Source: Paenibacillus alkalitolerans
Lineage (GTDB): Bacteria > Bacillota > Bacilli > Paenibacillales > YIM-B00363
Reading direction: 5' to 3'
Assembly: GCF_016482785.1 (NCBI RefSeq)
Contig: NZ_JAEMXM010000002.1
Location: 1-64,000, forward strand
Length of the DNA: 64,000 nt
Below the pieces are notes generated by a model. It saw only the letters and a list, made by a program, of their open reading frames with translations. It was not told the DNA's origin and did not search any database. Shown piece by piece: positions 46,572 to 55,422 of the stretch. How positions within the stretch are numbered: position 1 is the stretch's first letter; every line of letters begins with the position of its first letter. The position numbers and the translations under genes are program-made.

Positions 46572-46827
46572 CGGTGTTGACGCTGATAGAACCTTGGTCG
46601 TCCATAAACAGCCTGCGGTTCGGATCATTGTTTAACTTTACGTTGAATAACTTAAGGCGAGAGTCCGGCACCTGCAGTGGTTCCCAATCGGGGCGTTCCG
46701 CCGCCGCACGCTCGGCCTCGTCTTGATGAGCCCACCATTCGGCCCCCCAATAATCGAAATCGTACACGTTCCGAAGCGTGGCGGCGGATATTTCCCCCGT
46801 TGTTCGATGTCTTAATACGTAAGGCAT
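46558..46827 (-). CDS. Hypothetical protein linked to the 2-oxoacid oxidoreductase operon
   Basis: An 89-residue protein beginning MPYVLRHRTTGEISAATLRN, with a Trp-rich centre (DFDYWGAEWWAHQDEAERA). I do not recognise a domain. It starts 12 bases after the oxidoreductase alpha-beta gene, so it is likely co-transcribed with it; a terminator overlaps its 3' end. Confidence 0.65.
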   Translation of the reverse strand: MPYVLRHRTTGEISAATLRNVYDFDYWGAEWWAHQDEAERAAAERPDWEPLQVPDSRLKLFNVKLNNDPNRRLFMDDQGSISVNTGSAR

Positions 46828-46839
46828 TGGGTCCCCGAA

Positions 46840-49146
46840 TTACAAGAACGGATTTTCGTGCTTCGCTTTCAGACGGCTCCAGCGGCGCTCCACTTCGTCT
46901 TCGAACGACTTGTAAGCTTCCGTATATTCCGGTTTCGTCATATGCTTCGTCTTGCCCATTTGCTTGAGCCAGTCGCTTAGCGGCACCCGCTTGTTCTTCT
47001 CTTCCGGGTTGTACGTGATGGTCGTCACGCCGTTCTCCACTTCGTACAGCGGGAAGAAACAGGAGTTAACGGCATTGTCGATGATCGTCTGACCGTCTTT
47101 CTCCTCGGAAAGCCAGTTCAACGGGCAAGTGATGAGAATCTTGCCGTAAACCATGCCTTCGTTCTGCGCATAGTATTGCGCCTTCGCCGCTTTCTTCAGC
47201 AGGTCCTGCGGATGAGCCTCGGAGCCTGTGAATACGTACGGAATGTTCGTAGCGGCCATGATTTGCGCCGTGTCCTTATGGTGGAACAGCTTGCCGCCTT
47301 GATGCTTGCCGACGTTGGACGTCGACGTGCGGTGACCGAGCGGCGTCGAGTACGACAATTGAGCGCCCGTGTTCATATATCCTTCGTTATCGTATTCGAG
47401 AATAATCATCTTATGATTGCGCAGTGCGGAGCCGATGGCGGGACCCATGCCGATATCCATACCGCCGTCGCCTGTGATCATGACGAACGTGAAGTCGTCT
47501 TTCAGACCGTACTTGTCGAGTTCGCCGCGGCGCTTGCGCTCCCAGAACATCTCGACGACACCGGAAAGCGTTGCCGCGCCGTTCTGGAACAGGTTATGGA
47601 TGTACGTCGCCTTATGGGACGAATACGGATAGCCGGTCGTTACAACCATCGCGCAGCCCGTGTGGTACAGCGCAACGATATCGCCTTCGATGCCTTTGAA
47701 GAACAGCTCCAATCCGGAGAAAATACCGCAGCCCGGACATGCGCCGTGACCCGGAGCCAACCGCTTCGGCTTCTTCGTCAACTGGCGGAGCGGCGGGACT
47801 TTCACCTTCAACTGTCCGCTTTCTTCATCTTTATTAACCGTGATCAATCCGGTTTTCAAGTCTTCGTACGCCATCGGTTCGACAACGCGCTTCGGCGCCT
47901 TGTCCGGATCGCCCGCCGTGTGGCCGTAGTAATCGAACGGCTTCTCCACGCCGCCCTTACGGATCGCTTCCAAACCAACCTCGAACAATGCGTGCGCGTC
48001 TTCCAAATAGAAGTCTTTGCCGCCGAGGCCGTAAACGCGGGAGATGACATGAATGTCTTTCACGCCGTGAGTAAACAATGCGGATTTCACTTCGAGCGTC
48101 ATGTTGCCGCCGTGGCCGCCGTACGAATCCGCGCGGTCGCCTACTACAATCGCTTTGGCGTTCTTCAACGCTTCGGCGATCTGCTTCGCAGGGAACGGAC
48201 GGATGATGTTCGGAGCGATCAAGCCAGCTTTGACGCCGCGCTCGCGAAGCTGATCGACGGCAACCTTCGTAATTTCGGAGGCGGAGTTAAGCACGAACAG
48301 AACGACTTCCGCGTCTTCCATACGGTACAGATCAAGCGTCGGGTACTCGCGGCCCGTAAGCTTTGCATATTCCTTGCTGATTTCCTCAAACACTTCGCCG
48401 GCTTTATACATGGCGACGGTTTGCTGGTAGCAGTTATTGATGTAATCCGGCTCGTTCATGTAAGGTCCGACCGTGATCGGATTTTCACGATCCAACACGT
48501 GCAGATATCCTTCGGGAGGATGCTCTCCGACGAAAGCATGCACGTCTTCGCGATTCGCGAACGTCTGAACGCGGCGCTTCTGGTGAGATGTGAAATAGCC
48601 GTCGGAAGCGACGATGACCGGCAAACGCACGTCAGGGTGCTCGGCGAGCTTAATGGCCATAATGTTCATGTCGTATACGGCTTGCGGATCGCGGCACATT
48701 AAAATCGGCCAGCCCGTATTCAACGCGTAATACAAATCGGAATGGTCGCCGTGAATGTTAAGCGGCCCGGAGACCGAGCGGCATACCAGGTTCATTACCA
48801 TAGGGAAACGGGAACCCGATTGAACCGGCATCTGCTCCAGCATGTACAAATATCCGTTCGCGCTAGTTGCGTTAAATACGCGTCCGCCCGCGGTCGATGC
48901 GCCGTAGCAAATACCCGCGGAGCCGTGCTCGCCGTCCGCCGGGATCAGCTTGATGTCGTGCTGCCCGTTCGCCTTCATTAAATCGAGGAATTGTGCAACC
49001 TCGGTGGAAGGCGAAATCGGAAAGTAACCCATAATGTGGTAGTTGATTTGGTGAGCGGCGTATGCAGCCATCTCGTTGCCCGATTCATACACGATACGCT
49101 GCTCGACGGTACCGCGCGCTACTTCCTTATCATACTCGATTGCCAT
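46840..49146 (-). CDS. 2-oxoacid:ferredoxin oxidoreductase, fused alpha-beta subunits
   Basis: Oxidative decarboxylation of a 2-oxoacid (pyruvate or similar) to acyl-CoA with reduction of ferredoxin. Residues ~1-410 are the alpha (pyrimidine-binding) subunit with YFPISPSTEVAQF and a transketolase-like middle. Residues ~465-768 are the beta (thiamine diphosphate) subunit with GHGACPGCGIF and GDGGMDIG...N (ThDP motif). The cysteines and fusion order resemble pyruvate ferredoxin oxidoreductase. AGGAGAGGTG precedes the ATG. It is the second gene of the operon, after the gamma-delta subunit. Confidence 0.9.
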   Translation of the reverse strand: MAIEYDKEVARGTVEQRIVYESGNEMAAYAAHQINYHIMGYFPISPSTEVAQFLDLMKANGQHDIKLIPADGEHGSAGICYGASTAGGRVFNATSANGYLYMLEQMPVQSGSRFPMVMNLVCRSVSGPLNIHGDHSDLYYALNTGWPILMCRDPQAVYDMNIMAIKLAEHPDVRLPVIVASDGYFTSHQKRRVQTFANREDVHAFVGEHPPEGYLHVLDRENPITVGPYMNEPDYINNCYQQTVAMYKAGEVFEEISKEYAKLTGREYPTLDLYRMEDAEVVLFVLNSASEITKVAVDQLRERGVKAGLIAPNIIRPFPAKQIAEALKNAKAIVVGDRADSYGGHGGNMTLEVKSALFTHGVKDIHVISRVYGLGGKDFYLEDAHALFEVGLEAIRKGGVEKPFDYYGHTAGDPDKAPKRVVEPMAYEDLKTGLITVNKDEESGQLKVKVPPLRQLTKKPKRLAPGHGACPGCGIFSGLELFFKGIEGDIVALYHTGCAMVVTTGYPYSSHKATYIHNLFQNGAATLSGVVEMFWERKRRGELDKYGLKDDFTFVMITGDGGMDIGMGPAIGSALRNHKMIILEYDNEGYMNTGAQLSYSTPLGHRTSTSNVGKHQGGKLFHHKDTAQIMAATNIPYVFTGSEAHPQDLLKKAAKAQYYAQNEGMVYGKILITCPLNWLSEEKDGQTIIDNAVNSCFFPLYEVENGVTTITYNPEEKNKRVPLSDWLKQMGKTKHMTKPEYTEAYKSFEDEVERRWSRLKAKHENPFL

Positions 49147-49182
49147 TTTATTTCACCTCTCCTAGCTTTCAATCATTAGTTT

Positions 49183-49208
49183 CGCGGACAACCTTCGGTT
49201 GCCTCCTT
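49183..49208 (-). repeat. Third copy of the ribosome-binding-site/hairpin repeat
   Basis: 26 bases identical to the tandem copies at 3025-3084. On the mRNA strand it reads AAGGAGG then CAACC-GAA-GGTTG, lying between the two subunit genes of the 2-oxoacid oxidoreductase, some 20 bases after the stop codon. Confidence 0.9.
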
Positions 49209-49228
49209 GATCTCCCAATCAAATTGAT

Positions 49229-50239
49229 TTACGCGTGCTGCGCCAAATTAAACTTGTGAGGCACACGGTTCGCTTCGCCGTATCCGTCCGTTTCCCTCTC
49301 TGCGCTTAACGCTTCGGTCGGGCATGCAATCACGCACTTCAAGCAGCCTTTGCAATATTGATAGTCGATTCCTTGAAGGAACATTTGAGGTCGGCCTTTC
49401 TTGTCCGGCTGCTCATCCCAGACGAAGCAGAAGTCCGGGCAAGCCGTGTCGCATGCCGCGCAATGGATGCACTTATCGTCGTCGAAATGCGGCATCATGC
49501 CGTTGCGGGAAATGCTCAAATCTTTCAGGATGCTGTTTCCGGGGTTTGTGACCAAACCGCCGATGGGCTGCGTCTCGTAACCGAGCACCGGAATGTCCCA
49601 ACGCTTCGGCAGCGGCATCGTGACTCCCTCGGGAAGGTCGAACGTCTGGAACTGCACTTCGTCATATCCGCGCTGGAACGTGCGAAGCGCCGGCTCCACC
49701 GCCTGCGGGTATTTCTTCTCGAGCGACCTGCGGATAACGCCTCTCATATGATCGGCGTCCAAGAAATCGCAAAGGCGGAACAATGCGCCGAGCATTGCCA
49801 TATTCGCGCGGTTCTTCTCCTCCAGAGCGATCCCTGTGGCGTCCACCACGGCGACCGTTCCGCCGACAAGCTTCATCTTCTCCTTCAACTGTTCCGGAGT
49901 CCTCGCGGAGTTGACTAACACAGTGCTGTCCTCGTAGATTCCGCTGACGACGTTCACCGTCTTCGACAAATTTTCGTGAAAAATGCCGACGATATGAGGT
50001 CTTTCAACCGGCGTCGTATCGCGAATTTCAGCATCCGTATCGCAAAAGCGAATGTGCGCTTTTACAGGAGAGCCTTTCTTCTCCGAACCGTATGACGAAA
50101 AGCTCACTCCGTTGAATCCGCTTCCAACGACGCCCGATTCCGCGAGCATTTTGCCGGCCAAGTTGGCGCCCAATCCCCCGATCGATTCAAGGCGAATTTC
50201 AAAAAAACCGAGTTCGTTCACCTTAGGCAAAACTGCCAT
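49229..50239 (-). CDS. 2-oxoacid:ferredoxin oxidoreductase, fused gamma-delta subunits
   Basis: The gamma domain (residues ~1-190, GFFEIRLESIGGLGANLAGKM) binds CoA. The C-terminal delta domain carries two 4Fe-4S motifs, CIHCAACDTACP (near residue 265) and CKGCLKCVIACP (near 300), which pass electrons to ferredoxin. The length of 336 fits a gamma-delta fusion. I chose the ATG at 50239 with AAGGAGAGG upstream; the frame to 50317 has a non-family N-terminus. First gene of the operon. Confidence 0.9.
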   Translation of the reverse strand: MAVLPKVNELGFFEIRLESIGGLGANLAGKMLAESGVVGSGFNGVSFSSYGSEKKGSPVKAHIRFCDTDAEIRDTTPVERPHIVGIFHENLSKTVNVVSGIYEDSTVLVNSARTPEQLKEKMKLVGGTVAVVDATGIALEEKNRANMAMLGALFRLCDFLDADHMRGVIRRSLEKKYPQAVEPALRTFQRGYDEVQFQTFDLPEGVTMPLPKRWDIPVLGYETQPIGGLVTNPGNSILKDLSISRNGMMPHFDDDKCIHCAACDTACPDFCFVWDEQPDKKGRPQMFLQGIDYQYCKGCLKCVIACPTEALSAERETDGYGEANRVPHKFNLAQHA

Positions 50240-50384
50240 TACGCCCTCTCCTTCCTGTTGTCCAACTGTTAACGTTATTGAAACAGCAATTTTTAAAATA
50301 GTATAACAGGAAAACATCCGGTTGCGTACAATTTTTTTCCTAAATGGGCATAAGAAAAACTTATTCGATATACATGCAAAAATA

Positions 50385-50415
50385 AAAGCCGAAGCGAATG
50401 ACGCTTGCAGCTTTA
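50385..50415 (-). terminator. Terminator downstream of the DUF445 gene
   Basis: On the minus strand AAAGC-TGCAAGCG pairs with CGCTTCGGCTTT around a TCATT loop, followed by TATTTTTG. Confidence 0.65.
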
Positions 50416-50452
50416 TTAAAAGAAACAGTCTTGATTGAATTAGTGAAACAGA

Positions 50453-51715
50453 CTACACGAGCAGTTGAATGACACCGAGAACGAGACCGATCGCAAAACC
50501 GCAAATCGCGCCGTTGACCCGAATCCACTGCAAATCTTTCCCAATATGCTCCTCCATCATCGCAATAAGCGATTCGGTGTCGAGCTTGTCCGCATTTTCC
50601 TTGACCAGCTTCCCGATCGCGCCGTGATTGTTTTCGACCAGCTGCGCAATTTGTCTGCGCAGCATGCCGTCGAGCTTGTCCACCGCATCGGGGTGCTCCA
50701 ACGTCCGATCCAATGCGTTTCTCAAGAAAGGCAGCACACGCTCCTCGATAAATTGCGGATCGGCCGCCTTTTCAACGGCCCAAATTTGGACTTTCGCCAA
50801 CCATTCGGCCAGCGCCGTCTCGAGAGCGGGGCTTTCTGCGATGCGATGCTTCCAAGCGGAAACCTCATCGACCGCTTTCCGGTTTTCATGCAGACCCAGC
50901 AGCGTTTCGCGAATCGATTGCAGCGCGGCCTGCCTGTACGGATGCGTGTCGAGACGCATATCGGACAGTGTGGCGAGCAAAAATTCCTGAATCATGGCGC
51001 CAAGCCGCTCTTCGCTCATAAAGCCGGCGAACGCGTTGACCGCAAAGCCCATCAAACCGCCGACCTGCAAATTGCCGATCGCTCCGGCGGCCATGGCGCC
51101 CATACGCGCGCGCGTGTCTTCGCGCACCACGAACTTCTCGGCTTGCAGCAGCGCGAAATCGAATGCCCGTTCTTCATATTTCCGTTCAACGGCGGCTTTC
51201 GCCGCTTTATCGATCCAATGCGCCTCGTCGATATCCCGGATAACGTTTCTAACGGCCGGCGCGATCGCATCAGCCGCAGCGGCCGGGTCGATTTGCCGTA
51301 TGAGCGATTCCGCGGCGGACGCTATCCACGCGGCGACCTCCTCGGTTTGCAGCCGGTCGCGCAGCGCGACAAGAAGCCGCTCCGCAATCTTCGCGCCCTG
51401 CAGCTTCTCAATTATGCTCTCTTTATGTAATAGATTCGTCTGAATGGCGTTAACGAGCGCATTCGTCACTTTTTCCCTGTTTTTCGGCAACAGAGCGGTG
51501 TGCGGGATCGGCAGCCCGAGAGGATGGCGGAACAATGCGGTGACCGCGAACCAGTCGGCCAAGCCGCCCGCCAAGCCCGCTTCGAAGCCGCTTTGCAATA
51601 CGACTCCGTATGGGGTTCCGGCAATGGGGAACGTCGCCAAAAAACCGGCCCCCATGACGCCGAGCGAAATCGTTGCCGTATGCTTCGCATTGCGTTTCAC
51701 GTTAGTAATACCCAC
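50453..51715 (-). CDS. DUF445-family membrane-associated protein
   Basis: A 420-residue protein with hydrophobic segments only at the ends (LGVMGAGFLATFPI near residue 20 and GAICGFAIGLVLGVIQLLV at the C-terminus) and a long alpha-helical middle. The N-terminal motif GGLADWFAVTALFRHPLGLP is the DUF445 signature. The function is unknown. It starts at GTG with a weak site. It lies 49 bases behind the kinase gene and may be the last member of the MraY-TmrB run. Confidence 0.85.
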   Translation of the reverse strand: MGITNVKRNAKHTATISLGVMGAGFLATFPIAGTPYGVVLQSGFEAGLAGGLADWFAVTALFRHPLGLPIPHTALLPKNREKVTNALVNAIQTNLLHKESIIEKLQGAKIAERLLVALRDRLQTEEVAAWIASAAESLIRQIDPAAAADAIAPAVRNVIRDIDEAHWIDKAAKAAVERKYEERAFDFALLQAEKFVVREDTRARMGAMAAGAIGNLQVGGLMGFAVNAFAGFMSEERLGAMIQEFLLATLSDMRLDTHPYRQAALQSIRETLLGLHENRKAVDEVSAWKHRIAESPALETALAEWLAKVQIWAVEKAADPQFIEERVLPFLRNALDRTLEHPDAVDKLDGMLRRQIAQLVENNHGAIGKLVKENADKLDTESLIAMMEEHIGKDLQWIRVNGAICGFAIGLVLGVIQLLV

Positions 51716-51764
51716 TTTCTTAGCATTGCCGTGTCAGTATGTTTGCAGTATACACAACCTGCCG

Positions 51765-52754
51765 TTACTCAAGCAAATTGCCGGGGGCCGGAGCGCAAAT
51801 CCGTTCCCAAGAGGATTTGATGCGCATCCGTTTGACGGTTAAGGAACGCGCCAGTTCCTGCTCGCTCTTCTCGCCCATAAAGAACAGTTCAATATCCCAA
51901 GCGGCCATCATGATCGTATTGTCAAGCAATGACCGGTAATAATCGTGCATCAAATCGCCGGCGCCCGATTCATACCCGTGAGACAGAAGTTCTTCGATAT
52001 ACATCCTTAAAGCGTAATCCGCGAGTTCATCGTCTTCCACGTCTTGCACAAGAATTGCGATATCTCTGACCGGCGTCGCCGCATTGCTCCATTCCCAATC
52101 GATGAAAGTGAGGCGGCGTTCATCTACCACAATGTTCCCCAAATGCATATCCCCATGCGTTAACACAAGCGGGCAGCGGAGAGACGGGGCGTAATACGGA
52201 TAAAATGATTCGGCGATCGCCATCGTTTCCTTATGAAATGCAACGGTGTCGAGCGGAAACCGGCGTTCATGCAGACGGAGAAGCTGGTTACCCGCCCATT
52301 CTGGCCATTGCATGCTGAACGGATAAGGCTGCAGCACACCCGACTTCAACCATCCGGAAGCGTGCGGCGCCGTCGCCGCATGAAGCCGTGCGAGCCGGCG
52401 CACGATTTTTCGCAGCCATCGCTTCTGTTCTTCGCGTTCGGAGGTTCGATATTGGTTCAATACGGGCTCTCCGGCATACTCGGTAAGAAGCGCCTTAGGA
52501 TCATCTGTGAAACACGCGATGACCTTCGGCGCCCATTCCGATATATTCCCGCCCAATGCCTGAAATAGCTCTATTTCGAACTTGCGGTCCGCCGGAGGTT
52601 CTTTATAGACATACCTTGAACCGGAGCCGTCGGGACGAACCGCTTCGATCTCGATAATGGCCGCGGCGAATGGACCCTTTTTCTGTTGAGCATGCACCGG
52701 AACAATGCCGAGCTCGAGCAGTCTGTTTTTGCAAATGTCCAGTGTACCGCCCAT
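51765..52754 (-). CDS. APH-fold phosphotransferase (aminoglycoside/choline kinase family)
   Basis: A small-molecule kinase of the aminoglycoside phosphotransferase fold. The catalytic loop HGDMHLGNI (near residue 198) and the metal-binding FIDWEW (near 216) are intact. 329 residues. The substrate is unknown. Some members phosphorylate nucleoside antibiotics that inhibit MraY, such as capuramycin. It lies 42 bases behind a YdjC-type deacetylase in the run mraY-tmrB-ydjC-aph, which makes an antibiotic substrate worth considering (inference). Confidence 0.85.
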   Translation of the reverse strand: MGGTLDICKNRLLELGIVPVHAQQKKGPFAAAIIEIEAVRPDGSGSRYVYKEPPADRKFEIELFQALGGNISEWAPKVIACFTDDPKALLTEYAGEPVLNQYRTSEREEQKRWLRKIVRRLARLHAATAPHASGWLKSGVLQPYPFSMQWPEWAGNQLLRLHERRFPLDTVAFHKETMAIAESFYPYYAPSLRCPLVLTHGDMHLGNIVVDERRLTFIDWEWSNAATPVRDIAILVQDVEDDELADYALRMYIEELLSHGYESGAGDLMHDYYRSLLDNTIMMAAWDIELFFMGEKSEQELARSLTVKRMRIKSSWERICAPAPGNLLE

Positions 52755-52796
52755 GAAAATACTCCCCCTTTACTCGCTCTGTGGTTGCGCTTCGCA

Positions 52797-53696
52797 TCAT
52801 ATGCCTCTGCGTTGAACCGACTGCAGCGTTCTCCAGCCGATCATCCGGATACCCTCGCTGCGCAAGACGCCTCGAATGTCCGGATCGCCGAACAATTGAA
52901 AATCCCAATACCGTTTCTCCCAGTCGGGCGTAATCGCTTGAAGCTCCTCCGTCGGCAAAGCGGGGTGAATGATTAGCTCCGTCACACCAGGCCCAAGCCC
53001 GCTCAGCCGCCGCGCAAAGTCATTCTTTACGTCGTCATACGTCTCCCCCGGCTGTTTCCCGTATGGCGGGTTTTCCAATTCGTCGATAATTGCGACGCCG
53101 AGACGATCGGCTGCGGCTACCGCACGAGCCGCCAATGCTCTAAGCGCTTCGGGAACATCGGGGTTTGCCGCCGCACGGCGGGGCAGTCGAAACGGCAACC
53201 CGTATTCGGCGCACAGCTCGAGAGCGATAAGCAGAAAATCGCGACCGGTGTGCAAACCGTACATGCTGCCCATATGGTTGTCCGCGTGCGTAGGCTTCAA
53301 TCCCAACCGCTCAAACCGCTCCACTTGGCTTCTTAACTCGACGCGAATTTGCTCCGGATCGGCATTCCGCTCCACGGTTTCCGATTGAGCGTGAAAGTAA
53401 CCCAATCCGTCGACTAACGAACCGACATTGGCTCCATGCGCCGCCGGTCCCCACTTGTAACCGCCCCACTCGCTTGTCAGCGTCCAATGAACGCCGATAT
53501 CCCACTCCGGGTGAGCCCGCGACAACGAAGCGGCATCGGGCGCCCACGGGCACGGCGTCATCAACGTTGCGGAAGAAATCAGCTCCTCGCGAAGCAGATG
53601 AGCGACCGCATCGTTCGCGGCTTTGCACATGCCGAAATCGTCGGCGTTAACAATGAGAAAGCGTTCTTTGCGCAGGTCTTCAAGGGTTGGCTGCAT
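52797..53696 (-). CDS. ChbG/YdjC-family carbohydrate deacetylase
   Basis: Deacetylates N-acetylated sugars (chito-oligosaccharides in ChbG). The metal-site motifs are NADDFGM at residues 17-23 and HADNHMG near 137, with DIGVHWTL near 70. The length of 299 is typical. I chose the ATG at 53696, with GGAGG nine bases upstream; the GTG at 53705 is too close to that site. It follows tmrB by 27 bases. Confidence 0.88.
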   Translation of the reverse strand: MQPTLEDLRKERFLIVNADDFGMCKAANDAVAHLLREELISSATLMTPCPWAPDAASLSRAHPEWDIGVHWTLTSEWGGYKWGPAAHGANVGSLVDGLGYFHAQSETVERNADPEQIRVELRSQVERFERLGLKPTHADNHMGSMYGLHTGRDFLLIALELCAEYGLPFRLPRRAAANPDVPEALRALAARAVAAADRLGVAIIDELENPPYGKQPGETYDDVKNDFARRLSGLGPGVTELIIHPALPTEELQAITPDWEKRYWDFQLFGDPDIRGVLRSEGIRMIGWRTLQSVQRRGI

Positions 53697-53723
53697 CGGA
53701 CACACCTCCAGAACTGTTGTAAT

Positions 53724-54329
53724 CTAACCGAAAAAACGGACATGCTGCATCTGTGTTTTCCATCGATCAATCTTTTTCTTAACGATTCCTCTGTCATCAG
53801 GCTGCAAGCTAATATTCAACATGGACGCTATTGTTTCCGCATTGGATTCGATCGACGTATGTTCCGTGTCCAGATGATGCCTGAAAATCTCGTTCGACAA
53901 TCCCTCAATGCATCGGTCAATCTGCTGCGCGGCCCATGAGCTTTCTCCGTCACCCCTGCTGCGCAATCTTCTTAGCAATGTTTCCTTTGAGGCGCACAAT
54001 GCAAAATGATGAACCGTCACTCCGTCATTTCTCAGCCTGCCCGCGATTTCATCGAAATATTGAGGATTTACTACGGTCATAGGCACAATAATCGTTCCGG
54101 TATATTCGCTGTCAATGTATTTTATCATGGAATAGTTGAACTCGCGCCACATGGGGAAGTCTTGGAAATCGTCCTTTTTCGCTTGCTGGGGGATGTTTTT
54201 TCTAATATAGTAGCCTGCATTTTCAGGATCAAATACGAAGGAATCAGGGATTCTTCTATGTAATTCATAGGAAGTTTGTGTTTTTCCGGATCCGAAAGCG
54301 CCGTTAATCCATATGATCACCTGCGTCAC
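53724..54329 (-). CDS. tmrB: Tunicamycin resistance protein TmrB
   Basis: An ATP-binding protein; in Bacillus subtilis TmrB confers tunicamycin resistance. The P-loop INGAFGSGKTQTSYELHRR (residues 8-26) and the downstream FQDFPMWREFNYS, IIVPMTVVNP, ASKETLLRRLRSRG and SSWAAQQIDRCIEGLS match TmrB as I recall it. 201 residues is normal. It starts ten bases after an mraY-like gene, whose product family is the target of tunicamycin-like nucleosides. Confidence 0.9.
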   Translation of the reverse strand: MTQVIIWINGAFGSGKTQTSYELHRRIPDSFVFDPENAGYYIRKNIPQQAKKDDFQDFPMWREFNYSMIKYIDSEYTGTIIVPMTVVNPQYFDEIAGRLRNDGVTVHHFALCASKETLLRRLRSRGDGESSWAAQQIDRCIEGLSNEIFRHHLDTEHTSIESNAETIASMLNISLQPDDRGIVKKKIDRWKTQMQHVRFFG

Positions 54330-54339
54330 CCCGTAAAGT

Positions 54340-55293
54340 TTATGTTAGTATAAATCTCCATATGATCCAGCAAAATAGCGCCGACGCCCAAGAGAAGAGG
54401 CCGAATACGATCACTATTTTATTTTCGGACCAGCCGTATTTTAAACTGAAATGGAAGTGGATCGGAGCCATTCTAAAGAGCCGCAGCTTTGTCTTTCTGT
54501 AGTACCATACCTGCAATATTACCGAAAGCTGTTCCGCCAAATAAATGGAAAACAAGACCGGAATGAGTATTTCCACCTTCTCGATAACGGCCATGAAAGA
54601 CAACGAGCCACCGATAGCCAGCGACCCGGTGTCTCCCATAAACGCCCTTGCCGGATAAATGTTATAAAGGAGCAGTCCGAGCAAACAGCCGATCATGACC
54701 AAAGAGAACATCTGAACGCCGATTTTTTCTGAAATGACAAAGAAGAAGAAAAATGTCGGAATCGCAACAACGATCAGCAAGCCGTCCAATCCGTCCGTGA
54801 AATTAATCGCATTGGCGGAACCGACAATAAATAATGTCATGACGATGAAATAAAGGGCTAGAGGCAGCTGCAAATCGAAATCGCGAAATACGGAAATATT
54901 CGGACTTAGGGAATATGTATTTATTAGATACCACAAAAGCACACCGGTAAATGCAAATTGAAGGATCAGCTTCGTTCTTCCCGACACGCCGGAGGGGTCT
55001 TGGAAGTATGCCTTCTTGAAGTCGTCTAAAAATCCGATCACACTGAACAGAATAAATGTTACGTTCAGGAATATGGTCAGCGGATCGGGTTTTAACATGG
55101 TGGTTGCGAATACGCCGATGAATAGAATTAGCCCCGCCATTAGAGGCGTTCCCCGTTTGGCTTGGTGGTCGGCGGGCAATTCGGCGCGAATAGGCTGGGT
55201 GAGCTTTAACGTCCGCAGCCCCCAGATCAGTATAGGACACAATAGAGTAACAGTGAAAAAAGAAACCATAGATATTCCAAGCGTTGATTGCAT
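54340..55293 (-). CDS. MraY paralogue (phospho-N-acetylmuramoyl-pentapeptide-transferase family)
   Basis: An integral membrane phospho-sugar transferase using undecaprenyl phosphate. 317 residues with about ten membrane helices. MraY motifs are present: HQAKRGTP (43-50), GFLDD with Asp90/91, NAINFTDGLDGL (161-172) and FMGDTGSLAIGGS (219-230). The usual APxHHHFE motif reads APIHFHFS (277-283), with Phe280 for the middle His and Ser283 for Glu. It lies outside any cell-wall gene cluster and directly before tmrB, so it is probably a second, possibly inhibitor-tolerant copy. It could instead act on another sugar nucleotide. Confidence 0.85.
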   Translation of the reverse strand: MQSTLGISMVSFFTVTLLCPILIWGLRTLKLTQPIRAELPADHQAKRGTPLMAGLILFIGVFATTMLKPDPLTIFLNVTFILFSVIGFLDDFKKAYFQDPSGVSGRTKLILQFAFTGVLLWYLINTYSLSPNISVFRDFDLQLPLALYFIVMTLFIVGSANAINFTDGLDGLLIVVAIPTFFFFFVISEKIGVQMFSLVMIGCLLGLLLYNIYPARAFMGDTGSLAIGGSLSFMAVIEKVEILIPVLFSIYLAEQLSVILQVWYYRKTKLRLFRMAPIHFHFSLKYGWSENKIVIVFGLFSWASALFCWIIWRFILT

Positions 55294-55375
55294 ATCTTCT
55301 ATCCCCTAAGCAGTAGTTAATTATAGTATAATTGTACTTTCACGATTTGGACATATATTCCAAGAAAGAAGCAAA

Positions 55376-55415
55376 TAAAAAAGCGGCATGCCGCGACAAC
55401 AGAGGCATACCGCTT
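55376..55415 (-). terminator. Terminator separating the gene at 55423 from mraY-tmrB
   Basis: AAGCGGCATGCC (55381-55392) pairs with GGCATACCGCTT (55404-55415); on the minus strand it is followed by TTTTTTATTT. Confidence 0.85.
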
Positions 55416-55422
55416 ACTCTTA

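Noticed and set aside
47176-48702. 508-codon open frame opposite to the 2-oxoacid oxidoreductase gene
   Set aside because: It is an antisense shadow: Arg/His/Val-rich, no start site, and the other strand has a complete, motif-rich gene.
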